The position numbers and the translations under genes were made by a program. A DNA stretch of 64,000 bases from Branchiostoma floridae (taxonomy: Eukaryota > Chordata > Leptocardii > Amphioxiformes > Branchiostomatidae): contig NC_049993.1 of assembly GCF_000003815.2 (NCBI RefSeq), positions 12,096,098 through 12,160,097 on the forward strand. The letters are read 5' to 3'. Each line of letters begins with the position of its first letter. The stretch's first letter is position 1. Positions 58,936 through 64,000 of this stretch are shown one piece after another. The notes beneath the pieces are model-generated. The model saw nothing but the letters and a program-made list of their open reading frames with translations. It was not told the DNA's origin and did no database searches.

Positions 58936-60466
58936 CAGTGAAACTTGTATAAGCGACCACGTCCGTAAGACGACCATCGGCTTATTACGACCGCTTTTGG
59001 CCGGTCCCGATTTTCCTCCCCATAGACACAAGCATTAAGCAACGTGGCCAAAGCGACCACTTGTCTTCTGTGACCGCGACCACCCCGAATCCGGTCCGCC
59101 AGCGACCGAAATGTTGCCGAAGACGACCGTGTCATTTTCAAGTGTGTAGTGACCTCGATTTTTGATGATATCTGGCAGGAAATCCGCTAAAATCGGCTTG
59201 TGTTTTGGCGAAGAAAAGTTGCCGAAACGACTGCGTCATTTTCAAGACTGTAGCAACTGTCGATATTTGATGATAACTCGCGAGAAATATCGCTGAAATT
59301 GGCTTGTGTTTTGGCAACTAAAATGTTACCGAAACCACTGCGTTATTTTCAAGGGTATAAGAACATCGATTTTTTATCATAACTGCCGGGAAATTACTGC
59401 AAAATCTGTGTGTTTTGGTTCTGTTATCGCGCCGAGCCAAAATCAAACATGGCGCCCAAGAGGTCAAACGGTGTCATTGGGAAAGTCCACTGGAGTGTAG
59501 GTAGAAATGTTGCGTGCGCTGTTATTGTACATTTAAACCCAACAAAATGCAAATTTATTTTCATAAAACTTGTTTGAAGTAAAGGTAACAGATATAAGAT
59601 ATCTTTATGACTTCATAACACATTTTATTAGAGAATAAAAGGTGTATGTGTGTCTTTTTGAGAAACCGCTCACCCTTGCTTCTAGTGAAGCGTCGATTTG
59701 TAAACATCTTCATGATTAGAAGCGTCGGTGGGGTTAAACTTGTTTTTCTCGGCAAATTTTCGCCTTCTAGGCAGCGTTGAGACTTTAAGACACGCGCCAG
59801 AAGAGAAACAAACTCACCCAGATTATTTTCATGGGTAACAGCGTTGAAATGAACCATATATTTTTCTGCCGTGCTGCCGATTTGAAAGAAGGTTCCCGTC
59901 TTGTCGGGCATGTGTGCGCATGCTTTTTGTTATGGCGGTAAGCTCCCCAACTTATTTCTGGCCCGTTGGCTGTGATTCACAAAGTAAAAGATAGGCAATT
60001 AGCGTTATTAACACGAAAATCGAATTTTAAAACGTTCCTGGGGCGTCGGGTTCTCCACTGAAAACAGCGATGTTTTTGTAGCAATATGGACCATTGTCTT
60101 GACGGTGTCGCCCATTCACAAGTTTTGGACAGACAATGCCGGTGGAAAAAATGACGCTGCTCCGGCTACAAAAAGCTACGAAAATTTGAAAGAATAGCCC
60201 TAAATTTTGGACACGTTTCAATTTTACATCAGTTGGTATAACAATACTATATGAATCATACAAATAGACAGTTCAACAGTGATAACGTTTCTCATGTGCA
60301 AATGTACAGGTTCGTGGAATTAAACTATTTTAAAGACCATTAACTTTGAAATCATTGTGTCTGTCCTATCTTGTCACTTTTTCTTTCTTTGCACAAGAAG
60401 ACCACGTGTCTAAAACGACCACTTTGCACTGGTCCCCAGGGTGGTCTTCTTATACAAGTTTCACTG
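58936..60466. mobile_element. 1.53-kb Tigger/pogo-like non-autonomous transposon
   Basis: The left end cagtgaaacttgtataagcg and the right end cttatacaagtttcactg are inverse, and both are flanked by TA. CAGT...ACTG termini with TA flanks fit the Tc1/mariner-pogo group. The interior carries a threefold tandem repeat (59113-59422). No intact transposase frame is seen; the 116-codon minus frame at 59561-59911 is unrecognised. Confidence 0.75.
59113..59422 (+). repeat. Threefold tandem repeat inside the Tigger-like element
   Basis: Units start at about 59113, 59218 and 59325 (gttgccgaa, gttgccgaaac, gttaccgaaac), each with cattttcaag, gatgataa-type and ggcttgtgttttgg pieces; period about 105 bp. 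Confidence 0.8.
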
Positions 60467-61777
60467 TATATTGCATGTATTGAGAACGTAGAGCTTAGAT
60501 TTATCAGTTTCAAATTCCTGTCATGAAGCAATCCCCAAAGTGGATATCATCTCTACCAAGCGTCCATTGCTTGCTGTGAAACTAGAGGAGGATTACAAGC
60601 CAATCACAAGCTTTAATGTGTATCATCTCCCAGGATAAGTGAAGAATCTTAATGACACACCACAGCTTCTGCAAACACTCATCACAAGGTGCACTGATAA
60701 CAACAGCACACTCCACATGTTCATGTAATCACAACAAGGTAGCCAATTACGTGTCTGCGGCGTCACAGTTTCATTTCCTGCTCACGACTCTCCCCGAGGG
60801 TTGTTTTACAAGGGGAAATGACATTTTAACAAAAGTGTTTTTCTGGACAGGGTTCTGGCAGGGTTTTCCTCCGACCAATAAGCTTGTGATGCCACAAAAG
60901 GAGCCGCTGCACGTGTGTACACTTGGGGTAGAGCCTTACAAAAACAGGCTACTTTCCTTACCAAATCTTTCTGCGCCTTGTCAACACGGCCAAGACTAAT
61001 TCCAACGCTGGTCCGAAAAACACGGATAACGGCTTGCTGGCGGTCTTGATAGTTGTTTACGATGTCTGCGACAGAATGCAGCCCCAACTTGTATTTTTTT
61101 TCACTACTCAAAAGAAAAAAAAAACTTGCATGTAATATCATGTTTTAAGTAAGCAACGCTTGAAGGACTTTTTCAAGGCTGTTTGTCACCCAAGGACAAC
61201 ATGGCGATATTTACAGACAAATTTCTCAATCCTACCAAGTCGTCACAACAGAAAACTGGATTTTTCGTCTCTACATAGTACCCATAACATGACACTCAGC
61301 ATTTTCACATGGGTGTGCTAACCAAGAGACATGACAAAAATGCACAATCACTCAACCTCACTGTCAGGGTCATTGCCCCCAGTGTTATTCATTCTGGGCT
61401 CCTTATATGGATGAGGGCGTATATACACAGTGTCATTGAGACTGGCACTGATTGTACATTCCTGAATTTGTTGCCCAAATAAGATGCTATCTTCCTGTGA
61501 ACAAGTTGACCTGCTAACAGGTGATATACTGGGTAATTTTTAACAATGTTTGCGGTCAAAAAGGCATCTTAATTGCTGAAAGATTGGTCATGAAGAGCTC
61601 TGCACATTACATTAATATATGTATGAATGATGACCTTAGTAGACAATCAGAATTGCTGGGGGGCACCCTCACTAGATAGCTTTGAATAATGCTTGCAGTA
61701 AGATGTACAAAGGTTAGGTGCTACAGGTCATTCAGTATCATACAACCAGCTGCTGCCACTCCGCAAGCCTATGAAGC

Positions 61778-62131
61778 TGCAGAGTCCTCCCCAAATGATG
61801 GAATAAGGGAGGCCCTCCACTATACTCCAGCCCAGCTCCACTATACTACATTTGAAATCTAGTGTGTTTCTTCCCTATTTTTCACAGATTTTTGTGGTAT
61901 CACTTTTCCAGTTGGCATTGTCTGCAAAAACTTGTGAATGGGCGATGATCAAAACAATAGTGGTTTTGACACTTCACAACAAAGGAGTCACAACACTATA
62001 TTGTACTTGTAGCATTTGACACCATCTGTCATGCAAAATGAACAAATTTTCATGAAAGCGCAGCGCGTTGGTTTGGATTATTTTTGCCAGCCCCTCCACT
62101 ATACTAAAAGATTCTGGGGAGAACCCTGAGC
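61778..62131. mobile_element. Short relative of the intron-13 inverted-repeat element
   Basis: The right end attctggggagaaccctga is the inverse of a tcagggttctccccagaat terminus, like the end of the element at 24082-25724. The left end (cagagtcctccccaaatg) is a diverged match. It contains repeated 'ccactatact' pieces. Confidence 0.5.
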
Positions 62132-62454
62132 TGGTATACTGGCTATACAGATGCAGATAAATAAATGCCCTTATTACCTTACTTGACTTTATCTTAATGC
62201 AAATCACAAACATTATGGAATACAATGTCATTACGATACGGTCTTGGATTTGCAAGGCATTGAAGGCAATTATGATTATCAAAAATAATTCTAGATAAAG
62301 CCTTTCTCACACCATTTGCTTTATCTCCATCTCCATTAGCCCAAGGGTCACATTGCTATCATACATCATGAAATATGACTTAATATTCAGGCATTAAAGG
62401 TCTCTTGATATTGAACTCAAAGCATGCAGCATGCCTCCCTTACAAATGTAGCTT

Positions 62455-62935
62455 CAAGCTCAAGGAAATCCGACTTGCTTGACCCATGACACTTCTTCCT
62501 GGCCTTTAAAAATGGTGGGTAAAAATAGATACGTAACATGTTACAAATGTAAATCAGAGGTATATGGATTCAGCTAGGTAAAGAATTACAAAGGAAGGCA
62601 ACTAGTTCCTCGTTGAGACTCGTCATGAATAGTTCATCCAGCTCGCTTGACCTATAGCACTTCTGTTTCAAGTCTGAGATGTGTGGATGTTATGAACAAA
62701 CAGTTTTTGTGAAGTTCACCTGGCTTGATTAATCAGTAACACTGCTTCCTGGCTTTCAAAATAATGGGCAAAAATATATATATAAAATGAGTGGTAAACA
62801 GATTCATCAAGTCTATAAGTACTCCTATTTATTGCAATTTCAAACACCTTACTTAGTCATAAACAGTTCATCCATCCTGCTAGACACAGCGCTTCTTCTA
62901 AACCTTTCAGATGGAGAATAAAAATAAATATGGGA
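62455..62935 (+). repeat. Diverged tandem repeat array
   Basis: Four related blocks contain variants of 'cttgacccatgacacttcttcctgg' split by 'gttcatcca' and 'gggtaaaaatag' pieces. The period is irregular (about 130-200 bp). Confidence 0.5.
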
Positions 62936-63383
62936 CAAGGATTTACCAACAAAAGCAACCGTTACAAGTTTGAGCCGTGTGTCATGAGCAGGTTTTGTAA
63001 AGTTCACATCCTAAATAGCCTCAGGCCAAGGAAAGGCTAAGTGTGTCTTACAGCATTATCCAACGGAAGTGGCCAACCTCAACCAGACAAAGACACTGCA
63101 ACAAACACAAGATTACTATGGCTAAATGTCATTGTATAGACTACAAGATTTGAAAGGTTGGATAGCTGTGTAAAATTTATACCTATACTATAGTCAGTCG
63201 AGTACAGGTTAACAATGATGTTACCACCCAGGTAAGTACAACATCACATCGGAGGTTAAATACACTGACAATGTAAGTATTTTACTATTCTAAGTTTAAC
63301 AGTTTCTTCCATAAGCAGACTAGAAACAGGAACCACCACAGTCTGTAGAAAGCGAGTGATCTTATGACCTCCAACGTGTAACC

Positions 63384-63469
63384 TAATGAGATTACGAAAC
63401 AATCCTAGTAAACTTCTCTATAAAGTATAATGAGATTTTGAAACAATCCTAGTAGACTTCTCTAAATAC
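63384..63469 (+). repeat. Two-copy 43-bp tandem repeat
   Basis: taatgagattacgaaacaat and taatgagattttgaaacaat begin the two units; each continues with cctagta(a/g)acttctcta. Confidence 0.85.
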
Positions 63470-63735
63470 ACAGGCCAGGGAGTTTACTGTTTTGTCTCAA
63501 AACAAAGGCAAGTAATCGGATTACGCTATGGCCAGTTTTCACCAACTCTACACGAGACAAAAGCCATACTTTGAAAACCAACCCTATGATTCACTCCTAT
63601 AGGATAAACACTAATGGGGAGGTTACTACAGGTCAATGGACAAAGGCAGGACTGACGCCATAGCTGACACAGGAGTGGCGGCATGAGAGGGGGCCGTGTG
63701 AGTATCATAACCAGAGACAATAGTGGTGTGAGTAC

Positions 63736-63834
63736 CTGTGACCGCAAAGCTGTACCTGACGCCAGGCCGCGCCCTGAAACTGCACGGCTACGCACTTGAA
63801 CCTTTTTCATGGTGCCTGGCGTTGACACTGACAT
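63736..63834 (-). CDS. Possible first coding exon of an unidentified gene (weak)
   Basis: On the minus strand an acceptor-like ccattctcag precedes 63867. An ATG at 63834 opens 33 codons rich in basic and Ser residues (start MSVSTPGTMKK), which end exactly at a donor-like cacag|gtactc. No homology is recognised and no second exon was found, so this may be chance. Confidence 0.15.
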
Positions 63835-64000
63835 CTTGCAGTGGCACTTGATTTAATGACGGCGCAGCTGAGAATGGGGATCTCAGTCAAGGTCAACACT
63901 ACTTACCGTACTTGCCGAGGGCAAGGTTAAACAGCTGACTTAACCAAAGCGTACTCAGTCCACTGAAGTATGTTATTTTATCCATGCCGTTCAGACGCTA

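Noticed and set aside
59561-59911. 116-codon minus-strand open frame
   Set aside because: It lies inside the Tigger-like element and shows no transposase signature.

Overview
The window looks like a piece of an invertebrate deuterostome nuclear genome, most likely amphioxus (Branchiostoma). The reasons are the GT-AG spliced genes with short introns, the many small inverted-repeat elements and LINE/SINE remnants, and a chordate-type class I cytokine receptor. The species is inferred; no marker gene confirms it.

Two protein-coding genes are well supported, and they are paralogues arranged tail to tail. Receptor A (+ strand, coding exons 3583-14173, about 1035 aa) and receptor B (- strand, coding exons 36328-22897, about 1027 aa) each have 15 coding exons with the same intron phases at every junction (1,2,1,0,1,0,1,1,1,1,1,1,2,0). 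Each encodes a signal peptide, a two-domain cytokine receptor module (C-x10-C-x-W near the start, a WSxWS equivalent at the end: WGEFT in A, WSEYS in B), five further fibronectin type III (FN3) domains, one membrane helix, a Box1-like proline motif, and a tail of about 240 aa with tyrosine and serine motifs shared by the two. This is the IL6ST(gp130)/LIFR/Domeless type of JAK-STAT receptor, with five membrane-proximal FN3 domains instead of the three usual in vertebrate gp130-like chains. The two products may act together as homo- or heterodimers; that is inference.

Layout: 1-3514, upstream flank of A with a pogo/Tigger-like MITE and a CTCF-like site; 3515-14173, receptor A; 14174 to about 16185, probable 3' UTR of A; about 17010-19111, a large foldback element that abuts a 100-N assembly gap (19112-19211); 19212-22896, downstream flank and probable 3' UTR of B; 22897-36404, receptor B, whose introns hold MITEs, a tRNA-derived SINE and a 1.6-kb inverted-repeat element; 36405-64000, upstream flank of B with no securely supported coding exon. 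That last flank holds a 1.5-kb Tigger-like element, LINE 3' ends, a MITE, and several arrays of diverged tandem repeats.

The most notable observations are a likely exon-limited gene conversion between the paralogues (exon 9, 7 differences in 165 bases), unnamed conserved signalling motifs in the tails with no YxxQ motif, a tandem duplication of the tyrosine module in A, and upstream ORFs in both leaders, one of which overlaps the start codon of A as ATGA.
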